Shown: positions 1-6,410 of the stretch, piece after piece | How positions within the stretch are numbered: position 1 is the first letter of the stretch | How the letters are laid out: each line of letters begins with the position of its first letter | Assembly (NCBI GenBank): GCA_013151365.1 | Contig: JAADIK010000082.1 | Coordinates: 1-10,733, forward strand | DNA: 10,733 nt | Reading direction: 5' to 3' | Origin: Deltaproteobacteria bacterium | GTDB lineage: Bacteria > Desulfobacterota > Desulfobulbia > Desulfobulbales > Desulfobulbaceae | The notes under the pieces: generated by a model | What the model saw: the letters and a program-made list of their open reading frames with translations, nothing else | What the model was told of the DNA's origin: nothing | Databases searched by the model: none | Translations under genes and position numbers: made by a program

Positions 1-235
1 TGACATCGGTCAGGATGTTTTTGCCGGCCTGGATCGCCGCGATACCGACCCGGACCGCCTGGTTGCCAAACCGTAGATGGTCGGCGAAACCAAAATCGCC
101 GGTGGCGTGAATCACCCGCCGGACCACGGCAAAGGTCGACGGGTCAAAGGCATGGTCTCCCATTTCCCGCTCGATAATCCGGAAGCTCTCGGCCTCGATC
201 TCCCCTGGTTTGACAGAGCGCAGTTCAGTTTTCAT
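1..235 (-). CDS. cbiC: Precorrin-8X / cobalt-precorrin-8 methylmutase, N-terminal part (runs off the left edge)
   Basis: The minus strand reads from an ATG at 235 to the window edge without a stop, giving 78 residues beginning MKTELRSVKPGEIEAESF. The segment FAVVRRVIHATGDFGFAD (residues 35-52), followed by LRFGNQAVRVGIAAIQAG and ILTDV, is the family hallmark of CobH/CbiC, which moves a methyl group from C-11 to C-12 to form hydrogenobyrinic or cobyrinic acid in corrin ring synthesis. His43 in the IHATGD motif is at the same residue number as the catalytic His of Pseudomonas denitrificans CobH. A GAGGAG ribosome binding site lies 4 bases before the ATG. Neighbouring cobQ supports a B12 role. 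It is probably the next gene of the cobalamin operon after cobQ, now separated from it by a repeat-flanked insertion. CbiC (anaerobic) is preferred to CobH because the locus carries cbiK; the sequence alone does not separate them. Confidence 0.92.
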   Translation of the reverse strand, partial: MKTELRSVKPGEIEAESFRIIEREMGDHAFDPSTFAVVRRVIHATGDFGFADHLRFGNQAVRVGIAAIQAGKNILTDV

Positions 236-255
236 CGTTCTCCTCGACAGGCATG

Positions 256-462
256 GACCCCCTCACCCTGACCCTCTCCCGGGGGGAGAGGGAAATGTAA
301 AAAAGACCCTCTCCGCGGTGGGGAAGGGAAATATTTAAAAACACTCCCGCGTTACGGAAGAAGGCAATATTTTAAAATCCTCCAGCAACGGGGAGGGAAA
401 TATCAAAAAACTTCCCGGCTACTCTTCTCCCTCTCCCCCCGGGAGAGGGCCGGGGTGAGGGG
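256..462. repeat. Left composite GC-rich palindromic repeat (A-B-B-B-C)
   Basis: This intergenic stretch is built of modules. Module A (256-296) and module C (411-462) are inverted relatives: the first 33 bases of A match the reverse complement of C with about two mismatches, around a CTCTCCCGGGGGGAGAG core. Between them are three degenerate B units (about 305-339, 341-376, 377-409), each a short GC hairpin followed by an A/T-rich GGAAATAT..AAAA tail. The same A-B-C order recurs at 801-933. Bases 396-461 match 868-933 at 64 of 66 positions. The 3' end and stop codon of the DUF559 gene lie within module C. Repeats of this type encode PHPGPLPGGEGE or LTPALSRGERE in two frames when translated. 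Confidence 0.9.
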
Positions 463-796
463 CAGAATGAGGGGGAGAGGTCAAAACCCGGTATATTTCC
501 TCAACAACCTCATCAAGACTGTTCAGTACTTCATTGTTCCAGAATCTGATCACCCTGAAGCCTTGAGACTCCAGGAAACGCGTCCTTGCCGCATCCGCCT
601 CGGAGTCGGCATGCTGCCCGCCGTCAATTTCAACAACCAGCCGCCGCTCCAGGCAGAAAAAGTCGACAATATAGGCGCCGATGACATGCTGACGCCGGAA
701 CTTGCAGTTCGCCACCTGCCGGCTCCTGAGGCGGCGCCAGATTTTACCTTCGGCCTCGGTCTGATTCTTTCTTAGATTTCTGGCCAGGTGCTTCAT
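419..796 (-). CDS. DUF559-family endonuclease-like protein
   Basis: A 125-residue protein of the DUF559 family, placed in the PD-(D/E)xK / very-short-patch-repair-like nuclease fold group. Visible hallmarks are MKHLARNLRKNQTEAEGKIW at the N-terminus, then FRRQHVIGAYIVDFFC (residues 33-48) and LVVEIDGGQH (53-62); Asp45, Glu56 and Asp58 fit the D...ExD/ExK-type catalytic core, and RVIRFWNNEVL (81-91) is the usual C-terminal motif. The domain ends near residue 106; residues 107-125 (including PHPGPLPGGEGEE) and the TAG stop come from the flanking repeat. A GAGGGG ribosome-binding-like sequence 6 bases before the ATG is also repeat-derived. The gene lies between cobQ and cbiC in the same direction and has no evident link to B12. 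No biochemical role is firmly known for the family; nuclease activity is an inference from fold. It looks like a cassette inserted in the operon. Confidence 0.88.
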   Translation of the reverse strand: MKHLARNLRKNQTEAEGKIWRRLRSRQVANCKFRRQHVIGAYIVDFFCLERRLVVEIDGGQHADSEADAARTRFLESQGFRVIRFWNNEVLNSLDEVVEEIYRVLTSPPHSAPHPGPLPGGEGEE

Positions 797-800
797 CGAA

Positions 801-933
801 GACCCCTCACCCTGACCCTCTCCCGGGGGAGAGGGAAATAATAAAAAGACCCTACCGCTACGGGGTAGGAAATATCAAAAACCTTCCCGGCTATTCTTCT
901 CCCTCTCCCCCCGGGAGAGGGCCGGGGTGAGGG
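801..933. repeat. Right composite GC-rich palindromic repeat (A-B-C)
   Basis: Second copy of the composite repeat, in direct orientation relative to the left copy. Module A is 801-839 (differs from 256-296 by two single-base indels), B is about 848-881, and C is 883-933 (one mismatch against 411-461). It has one B unit where the left copy has three. On the minus strand it begins right where CobQ family similarity ends and encodes the CobQ tail and stop, and it ends 5 bases before the DUF559 start codon. Confidence 0.9.
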
Positions 934-2476
934 TCTTCCCCAAATTCGAAATAATCCTCTCCACATCGCAATAAGTCTCGAAATGATCCGCCAAGCGGTC
1001 ATACTGGCGGAAACGCGCACATCGTCCCTGTCCCGGCCGCCGCTCACCCAGGCCTTTTTCCCGCCGGAGACTGTTGAGGAAAGCGCCGCGAAACCCCGGG
1101 CGGTCGAGGATACCGTGGACATAGGTCCCTGCGATCCGGCCGTCCCGGCTGATGTAACCGTCCTCCCAGGCGGACCTGTCACCCGGCCGGCGGATCCGGA
1201 GGAAGGGCCTGGCCTGCCCCTGCAGCGGCCTTGTGCGGCCCATGTGGATCTCGTAACCGCTCACCTGTTTCCGGTTCCCGAGGCAGATGCCGTTTACCTT
1301 CCTGATTACCTTGTCCTGTTCGAGTACCGTCTCCAGGGGCAGGAGCCCGAGGCCGGCCACCTGCGGCCGGTCGGATTCAACCCCGTCCGGGTCCGCGATC
1401 CTCCGGCCCAGGAGCTGGTAGCCGCCGCAGATGCCCAGGACATGGCCCCCCTTCTCCACAAAGTCCCGGACCGCCCTTTTCCAGCCGGTCCGCCCCAGCC
1501 ACAGGGCGTCCTCCATGACGTTCTTGGTGCCCGGGATGATCAGGCAGTCGTAGCCGGGCACCAGTTCACCGGGGTGAACCAGATAATTGACCACCACGTC
1601 CTTCTCTTTCTCCAGGATCTCCAGATCCGTGAAGTTGGAGATCACCGGCAGTTTCAACACGGCGATATTGAGCGTTGCCGGACCGATGGACCCTGGAGCC
1701 CGCCGGTCCTGCTGGACGGCCACCGAATCCTCGGAATCGATGGCGATGTCGCGGTAAAACGGGATCAGCCCCAGGACCGGCTTGCCTGTCTTTTTTTCGA
1801 TATACTCGATCCCGGATAAAAACAGCCCGGGATCGCCCCGGAACTTGTTGATCAGGAAACCGATGGTCAGGTCCTGCTCCTGCCGGGTCATGAGGTTATA
1901 GCTGCCGATGAGCTGGGCGAAGACCCCGCCGCGGTCGATGTCCGCCACCAGGACACAGCGAGCCCCGGCCGCCTCGGCCATCTGGAAGTTGACCAGGTCA
2001 TGCGGCTTCAGATTCATCTCGCAGCAACTCCCGGCCCCTTCCATGACAATGACATCGTACTCCCGGGCGAGCCGGCCGTAGGAGGACAGGACCGCCTGCC
2101 GCAGCCGGGGTTTCATGGCATAGTATTCCATGGCGTCCATCTGCCCGAAGACCTTGCCCTGCAGGATGACCTGGGTGCCGTGTTCGCTCGACGGCTTGAG
2201 GAGAACGGGGTTCATGTGCACGGAGGGCAGGAGACCGGCCGCCTCGGCCTGCACCACCTGGGCTCGCCCTATTTCCCCCCCTTCCACCGTGACATAGGAG
2301 TTGTTGGACATGTTCTGGGCCTTGAACGGGGCCACCCGGCAGCCCCGCCGCCTGAGAATCCGGCAAAAAGCCGTGGCCGCGATCGACTTGCCGACATCGC
2401 TCCCGGTCCCCAGGAACATGACGGCCCCGGCGTTTACCGGGGCCTGCCCGGCGCTCTCCCTGTTTATCGCTTCCAT
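875..2476 (-). CDS. cobQ: Adenosylcobyric acid synthase (glutamine-hydrolysing), with a repeat-encoded C-terminal tail
   Basis: A 533-residue CobQ/CbiP, the cytoplasmic enzyme that amidates side chains b, d, e and g of adenosylcobyrinic a,c-diamide using ATP and glutamine. The N-terminal dethiobiotin-synthetase-like domain shows FLGTGSDVGKS (21-31), FKAQNMSNNS (51-60), VMEGAGS (144-150) and VADIDRGGVFAQLIGS (177-192). The C-terminal glutamine amidotransferase domain shows LIIPGTKNVMEDALW (312-326), the nucleophile Cys350 in GICGGYQLLG, SGYEIHMGRT (406-415) and His454 in GTYVHGILD. The start at 2476 was chosen because MEAINRES leads directly into the family N-terminus; the open frame continues to 2620 but would overlap the permease by 131 bp. 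The gene starts 13 bp after the permease stop. Family similarity ends near residue 513; the last ~20 residues (KTLTPALSRGEREKNSREGF) and the TGA are read from the right composite repeat, so the native stop has probably been lost. Confidence 0.95.
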   Translation of the reverse strand: MEAINRESAGQAPVNAGAVMFLGTGSDVGKSIAATAFCRILRRRGCRVAPFKAQNMSNNSYVTVEGGEIGRAQVVQAEAAGLLPSVHMNPVLLKPSSEHGTQVILQGKVFGQMDAMEYYAMKPRLRQAVLSSYGRLAREYDVIVMEGAGSCCEMNLKPHDLVNFQMAEAAGARCVLVADIDRGGVFAQLIGSYNLMTRQEQDLTIGFLINKFRGDPGLFLSGIEYIEKKTGKPVLGLIPFYRDIAIDSEDSVAVQQDRRAPGSIGPATLNIAVLKLPVISNFTDLEILEKEKDVVVNYLVHPGELVPGYDCLIIPGTKNVMEDALWLGRTGWKRAVRDFVEKGGHVLGICGGYQLLGRRIADPDGVESDRPQVAGLGLLPLETVLEQDKVIRKVNGICLGNRKQVSGYEIHMGRTRPLQGQARPFLRIRRPGDRSAWEDGYISRDGRIAGTYVHGILDRPGFRGAFLNSLRREKGLGERRPGQGRCARFRQYDRLADHFETYCDVERIISNLGKTLTPALSRGEREKNSREGF

Positions 2477-2489
2477 ATCCCGGCCTTGG

Positions 2490-3227
2490 TCAATCCCGCG
2501 CCCGGTTGACGAAGCAAACGGCCATGAAAAAAAAGGCCGCGCCGATCCCGGCCAGGAACAGGTAGGATGTAAGGGACACCGGTTCCCCGAATGATGCCGC
2601 CCTGATCGCCTTCGAGGCATGGGAGAGGGGGACGAAATAAAGGATATCCTGGGCCCAGACCGGCAGACGGCTCAGGGGGAAAAAAGTGCCGCCGAGAAAG
2701 GCCATGGGGGTGATCACGAAACTCGTGAGCATGGCCTGGTCCGCATGGGACTTGACGATCATGGCCAGACCGACGGCCAGGGAAGAAAAGACAAAGCTGT
2801 TGAGAAATATCGCCAGCCAGAACATGGGGCTGTCGTAACGGAGGACAACCCCGAACAACAGGCCCAGCAGAATGATCAGGATCACCGCGAAAAGCGCCCT
2901 GGTCATCCCGGCCAGGGTCTCGCCGAGGGCATACGAGATGTTGTTGATGGGGGCGGCCTGGAACTCTTCGAATATATGCCAGTAAAACCGGGAGATGTTG
3001 ATCTCGCTGCCGATGCCGAAGGCCCTGGTCATGCTGCTCATGGCCACCAGGCCGGGGATCAGGAATTCCATATACGTATGGCCGTGGATCATTACGGTCT
3101 TGCCCATGGCATAACCGAAGGCGATGAGATACAGGAGAGGCGAGACCGACATGGATGCAAGCATCTTCGGGAATCGCCTTTTCAGGATCAGGAGTTCTCT
3201 GTAGTAAACCGCAAGCCAACCGTACAT
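2490..3227 (-). CDS. ABC-2 type exporter permease
   Basis: A 245-residue inner-membrane protein of the ABC-2 (NodJ/DrrB/YadH-like) family. It has about six hydrophobic segments (approximately residues 24-41, 55-72, 107-129, 136-158, 165-183, 220-241), an N-terminal amphipathic stretch (YYRELLILKRRF), and the family signature around TPMAFLGGTFFPLSRLP (173-189) before the last loop. ABC-2 permeases usually dimerise and export lipids, polysaccharides, drugs or other hydrophobic molecules; the substrate cannot be read from sequence. Its ATG overlaps the stop of the ATPase gene by one base (TAATG), so the two form one transporter with coupled translation. Position between the corrinoid uptake genes and cobQ suggests a tetrapyrrole- or metal-related substrate, which is inference only. 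Confidence 0.9.
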   Translation of the reverse strand: MYGWLAVYYRELLILKRRFPKMLASMSVSPLLYLIAFGYAMGKTVMIHGHTYMEFLIPGLVAMSSMTRAFGIGSEINISRFYWHIFEEFQAAPINNISYALGETLAGMTRALFAVILIILLGLLFGVVLRYDSPMFWLAIFLNSFVFSSLAVGLAMIVKSHADQAMLTSFVITPMAFLGGTFFPLSRLPVWAQDILYFVPLSHASKAIRAASFGEPVSLTSYLFLAGIGAAFFFMAVCFVNRARD

Positions 3228-4063
3228 TACTTGACCTTCTTGCCGGTAAGGGCGAGAAAAGCATCTTCCAGGTTCACCCGCCTGAGGGAAAAGCTCTCCT
3301 CCTGGTTAACGCTGTATTGAGTCGCCTCTTCCCGGGTCTTGAAATAAACGGTCTTGATATCGTCGTCAACCACCCGGTCTATGGCCCAGGTACCCTGCCG
3401 GGCAATGAGGGCCTGAGGGGTGTCAACCGCGATAATCCGGCCTTCGTCCAGGAAGGCGACCCGTTCGGCGAGAAATTCCGCCTCCTCGATATAATGGGTG
3501 GTCAGGAAGATCGTGGTGCCGTTATTCTGGATCTTCTTGATCAGGGCCCAGATCCGCCGGCGGATACCGGCATCCAGCCCCACCGTCGGTTCGTCCAGGA
3601 ACAGGATCCGGGGAGAATGAACCAGGGCCCGGGCAATGGTCAGCCTTCTCTTCATCCCGCCGGAAAGCCGGGACACCAGGCTCCCCTGCCGGTCACCCAG
3701 GCCGATGTAGTCCAGGAGTTCATTGATCTTCCGGGACCGCTCCGCGGCCGGGATCCGAAACAGCAACCCATGGAGATTGAGGTTTTCATAGACCGTCAGC
3801 TCCTGGTCCAGGTTGATGGCCTGGGGAACCAGGCCGCACTGTCGTTTCGCCTGGAGAGAATCCCTTTCGATATGGAAACCGTTGAGATAGGCCTCCCCCG
3901 AGGTCCGCCTGGTCAGCCCGGTCAGAATCCGGAGCGTGGTGGATTTGCCGGCGCCGTTGGGTCCGAGATAGGCAAAGAACTCCCCTTCGGGGACATGCAG
4001 AGTCACTCCCCTCAGGGCGTAGGTAGCGCCGTATTTTTTACCCAGATCCTTAAAATCGATCAC
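3227..4063 (-). CDS. ABC-2 type exporter ATP-binding protein
   Basis: A 278-residue ABC ATPase of the CcmA/DrrA/NodI class. Motifs are Walker A GPNGAGKS (34-41), Q-loop Gln81 in LVPQ, signature LSGGMKRR (133-140), Walker B RILFLDEP (152-159), D-loop VGLD (161-164) and switch His190 in LTTHYIEEAE. The LSGGMKRR signature and the C-terminal extension after residue 225, ending NLEDAFLALTGKKVK, are typical of ABC-2 exporter ATPases rather than importers. The start is a GTG at 4063: an in-frame TGA lies 6 bases upstream, so no longer version is possible, and a GGGGGA stretch could serve for ribosome binding. It follows the substrate-binding protein gene by 92 bp, the longest gap inside the operon, and overlaps the permease start. 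Confidence 0.93.
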   Translation of the reverse strand: MIDFKDLGKKYGATYALRGVTLHVPEGEFFAYLGPNGAGKSTTLRILTGLTRRTSGEAYLNGFHIERDSLQAKRQCGLVPQAINLDQELTVYENLNLHGLLFRIPAAERSRKINELLDYIGLGDRQGSLVSRLSGGMKRRLTIARALVHSPRILFLDEPTVGLDAGIRRRIWALIKKIQNNGTTIFLTTHYIEEAEFLAERVAFLDEGRIIAVDTPQALIARQGTWAIDRVVDDDIKTVYFKTREEATQYSVNQEESFSLRRVNLEDAFLALTGKKVK

Positions 4064-4155
4064 GTCCGGTCATCCCCCGGGGCTGCATCCACCTGAATCC
4101 GTGACGGTTCGAGGTGACAATCCATGTAATATATGGGAATATTCCCATGCGGCCG
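4064..4155. other. Internal operon gap, no gene
   Basis: The 92 bp between the substrate-binding protein and exporter ATPase genes hold no plausible gene. The only notable structure is the 16-bp palindrome described separately. A TTGTCA on the minus strand could be a -35 element but has no convincing partner, so an internal promoter is not claimed. Confidence 0.6.
4133..4148. promoter_or_regulatory. 16-bp perfect palindrome (possible operator or RNA processing site)
   Basis: ATGGGAATATTCCCAT is identical to its reverse complement. It lies 7 bases past the stop of the substrate-binding protein gene and about 70 bases before the exporter ATPase start. It has no loop and no following T-tract, so it is not a standard intrinsic terminator; a dimeric regulator site or a structured 3' end of the upstream message are alternatives. 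A chance palindrome of this length is uncommon but possible. Confidence 0.4.
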
Positions 4156-5616
4156 TTATTTTGCGATCCGGCTCGCCATGTTAATCGAGCGAAACAGTTC
4201 CTCGCCCGATATCGGCCCGGCGGGCAGAAACTCACCTTTTTTATTAAGCTTCATGATTCCCAGCCCCACAGCCGTTCGTATCTGCTCATCCATGGGGTCG
4301 GAATTCGGGATATCCTTGATCGCCACCGGTTTGGTCTCCGGCAGGTCAAAATAGACGAAGATGGCATAGGCAACGGCGCGCCTGGTTATGGGCCGGTGCG
4401 GGTAAAAGCGGGGCTGCGAGGTATTGGCAAAAATCCCCCGGTAGGCCGCCGTCTCGATAAATTTATAGTCGTGCCCGGTATAGTCCACGTCCCGGAAAGA
4501 GCCGTATTTGTGCCTCGTGGGAGCTCTCCTCAGGATATCATGCCGATAATCCGGGGTCTTAAGAGGCATATTGGTCATCTTCACGAACATCTCCGAAAAC
4601 TGGGCCCTGGTGAGGCGCGGAATCTTCCGGAAGGCGGAGACGTCATTGAACACCCGGGGATAGAGAAATCTGCCGATCTCGTAGATACCGTCCAACAGCC
4701 TCAGCGTGGGCCGGGAGACGATCTTCTCGTCGATGATGTAGACCTGGCCGTTTTGCACCGCCTTTATGGCCCCGAAGCCGCCTTCTTCCACGATGCGCCT
4801 GACGTTGATATGGTTCATGGCCCCTCGCTGCGCGAGATAGACGTCGATCTCGTCCGCACGGGACAGGATATGTTCCTTGCCGTAGGCGGCGATATTCGTC
4901 CCCCGGACCGCCCTTGCGTCCCCGGCCACGTTGATGCCGCCGGCGGTCTTCAGGGCGAAAATGGCGATGGAAGAGGGTGAAAAGGTCTTCATTTTGCTAT
5001 GAATCGCCTCGAAATACACCCGCTTGCGCCGGGCGGGAGGGATCTTCTTGACGAGGGCGTGAATGCGGGTCAGCCCGGCCTTGAATTCACTGACCATCTT
5101 TTCCGCCTGTCTTTCCCGGCCGGTCAATTTTCCCAGGTCCCGCCAGTATGAATAGACTCCGCCGATGGTGGTCGGCTGCAATGAAACCACGATGATCCCG
5201 GCCTGCTGCAGTTTCCGGACCAGGTTTTCATAGCCGCGGGCGATCATGGGGCGGATCAGGACCAGGTCCGGCCGGGCGGCGAGAAATTTCTCGGCATCGT
5301 CATGATAGCTGAAGGCCGGCTTGGTCAGGGCCGGCGGCGGAAAAGCCTCGTGCCGGGAGACCCCGATAACCTCCTGGTCGAGACCGAGGGAAAACAGGTT
5401 TTCGGTATGGGCGCCGTACAGGGAGATGATCCTCGTGAACGGTTTCTTGATAATGATCCGGTTGCCGGAGCGGTCGACGATGACGCATGGTTTCCCGGCC
5501 CCGCCGCCTTGGGATAAACCGGGGCCGGCCATGGCCGGCAGGCCGGAACAAACAATAAAAAACAGGGCCAGCACCATCGTCAGCCCCGGGATCGTCTTTC
5601 TTCCCTTCTTATTCAT
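4156..5616 (-). CDS. BtuF/FepB-type substrate-binding protein fused to an SLH-like C-terminal module
   Basis: A 486-residue exported protein. Residues 1-30 form a Sec signal peptide (basic start, hydrophobic core, likely cut after PAMA); the Cys at 23 lies in a poor lipobox, so it is probably not a lipoprotein. Residues ~43-320 match the helical-backbone metal-chelate/corrinoid binding fold: VIVDRSGNRIIIKKPFTRII (45-64), then ENLFSLGLDQEVIGVSRH, FLAARPDLVLI (111-121) and QNGQVYIIDEKIVSRPTLR. Residues ~335-480 are unlike BtuF and resemble S-layer homology repeats: LTRAQFSEMF (335-344), IETAAYRGIFANTSQPRFYP (387-406) followed by HRPITRRAVAYAIFVYF, and IRTAVGLGIMKLNKKGEFLP (446-465) followed by AGPISGEELFRSI. 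The role is presumably to capture a corrinoid, cobalt chelate or tetrapyrrole for the adjacent BtuCD-like importer, with the tail perhaps holding it to the cell wall or envelope. Its start overlaps the ATPase stop by 4 bp (ATGA). Confidence 0.87.
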   Translation of the reverse strand: MNKKGRKTIPGLTMVLALFFIVCSGLPAMAGPGLSQGGGAGKPCVIVDRSGNRIIIKKPFTRIISLYGAHTENLFSLGLDQEVIGVSRHEAFPPPALTKPAFSYHDDAEKFLAARPDLVLIRPMIARGYENLVRKLQQAGIIVVSLQPTTIGGVYSYWRDLGKLTGRERQAEKMVSEFKAGLTRIHALVKKIPPARRKRVYFEAIHSKMKTFSPSSIAIFALKTAGGINVAGDARAVRGTNIAAYGKEHILSRADEIDVYLAQRGAMNHINVRRIVEEGGFGAIKAVQNGQVYIIDEKIVSRPTLRLLDGIYEIGRFLYPRVFNDVSAFRKIPRLTRAQFSEMFVKMTNMPLKTPDYRHDILRRAPTRHKYGSFRDVDYTGHDYKFIETAAYRGIFANTSQPRFYPHRPITRRAVAYAIFVYFDLPETKPVAIKDIPNSDPMDEQIRTAVGLGIMKLNKKGEFLPAGPISGEELFRSINMASRIAK

Positions 5617-6410
5617 ACCTTTCTATTCCTCCTGAAAGCCACCTGCCGGGCTCCTACATAATCATCAAAATAGACACGACAATCAATGCCAAAGATTTCC
5701 TTTATGCTCTGTTCGTTTAATACCTCATCCGTATTCCCCTGTAAAACAACCTTGCCCGCCTGCATGAAGGCCAGCTTCCGGCAATAGGTCGCGGCCATGT
5801 TGATATTGTGAAATACGGCAATGGCGGTCATCTTCCCGGTCTCCACCTTGTCGGCCACCATGTCCAGCAGGTTGAGGGTATACCGGATATCCATGTTGGA
5901 GGTGCCTTCATCCAGCAACAGGACCGGAGTGTCCTGGGCCAGGGCGCGGGCGAAAACCACCCGCTGCCTCTCGCCGCCGCTCAACTCGGTGATATACTTG
6001 TCATTGAATCCGTCGATCTTCAGAAGTTCCATTATCTCGTCCACCACGTCCAGGTCCCTGGCCGCAGGAGGGGCGAACCTCGAGATATGGGGATATCGCC
6101 CCATGAGAACAATTTCCCTGACCGTAAAAGAGAAATTGATATAAAAATCCTGGGGCACGAGGGCGATCTCCCGGGCCAGCTCTTTCCTGGAGTATTCCCG
6201 GATATCCCGCCCCTGGTAGGAAACCGTTCCTGTTGCCGGGACATTGATGCGCGCCATGAGGTCGAACAGGGTGGTTTTGCCGCAGCCGTTCGGGCCGACG
6301 ATCCCCCAGAAACAGCCGGGGGAGATCCGCCAGGACACGCCGTCCAGGGCCGTTACCTCGCCGTAGGAGAAACCGACCTCTTCAAGTTCGAAAACAGGCC
6401 CCTCAGACAT
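5613..6410 (-). CDS. BtuD/FecE-type ABC importer ATP-binding protein
   Basis: A 265-residue cytoplasmic ATPase that powers uptake through the neighbouring FecCD-family permease. Motifs are Walker A GPNGCGKT (39-46), Q-loop Gln87 in LVPQDF, signature LSGGERQR (143-150), Walker B VLLLDE (163-168) with the D-loop SNMD (171-174), and switch His201 in VFHNINMAA. The Walker B Glu168 is followed by Gly instead of the usual Pro (DEGT), which leaves the catalytic residue intact. The VREIVLMGRYPH segment (97-108) is characteristic of iron-siderophore, heme and B12 importer ATPases. It overlaps the permease gene by 8 bp and the binding-protein gene by 4 bp. The substrate class is inferred from the riboswitch and cob neighbours; cobalamin, another corrinoid or a metal-porphyrin all remain possible. 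Confidence 0.93.
   Translation of the reverse strand: MSEGPVFELEEVGFSYGEVTALDGVSWRISPGCFWGIVGPNGCGKTTLFDLMARINVPATGTVSYQGRDIREYSRKELAREIALVPQDFYINFSFTVREIVLMGRYPHISRFAPPAARDLDVVDEIMELLKIDGFNDKYITELSGGERQRVVFARALAQDTPVLLLDEGTSNMDIRYTLNLLDMVADKVETGKMTAIAVFHNINMAATYCRKLAFMQAGKVVLQGNTDEVLNEQSIKEIFGIDCRVYFDDYVGARQVAFRRNRKV

Noticed and set aside
77..271. Plus-strand 64-codon frame at the left edge
   Set aside because: Antisense to cbiC, whose minus-strand translation carries the IHATGD motif; it also runs into the repeat.
297..410. CRISPR-like array of short repeats
   Set aside because: The units are degenerate, differ in length, have no conserved spacers and match modules of the flanking composite repeat instead.
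793..1182. Minus-strand frame of 129 codons spanning the right repeat
   Set aside because: It is out of frame inside cobQ and the repeat; its tail PLPRERVRVRG is simply the repeat read in the third frame.
983..1819. Plus-strand open frame of 278 codons
   Set aside because: Antisense to cobQ, which shows catalytic Cys and P-loop motifs in the other strand.
2477..2620. Upstream extension of cobQ to an earlier start at 2620
   Set aside because: It would overlap the permease gene by 131 bp and adds 48 residues with no similarity to CobQ; the start at 2476 matches the family N-terminus.
3155..4096. Plus-strand open frame of 313 codons
   Set aside because: Antisense to the exporter ATPase and the start of the permease; no domain and low-complexity composition.
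4156..5616. Lipoprotein anchor for the substrate-binding protein
   Set aside because: The only signal-region Cys (23) is preceded by FIV, which does not fit a lipobox, whereas PAMA at 27-30 is a good Sec cleavage site.
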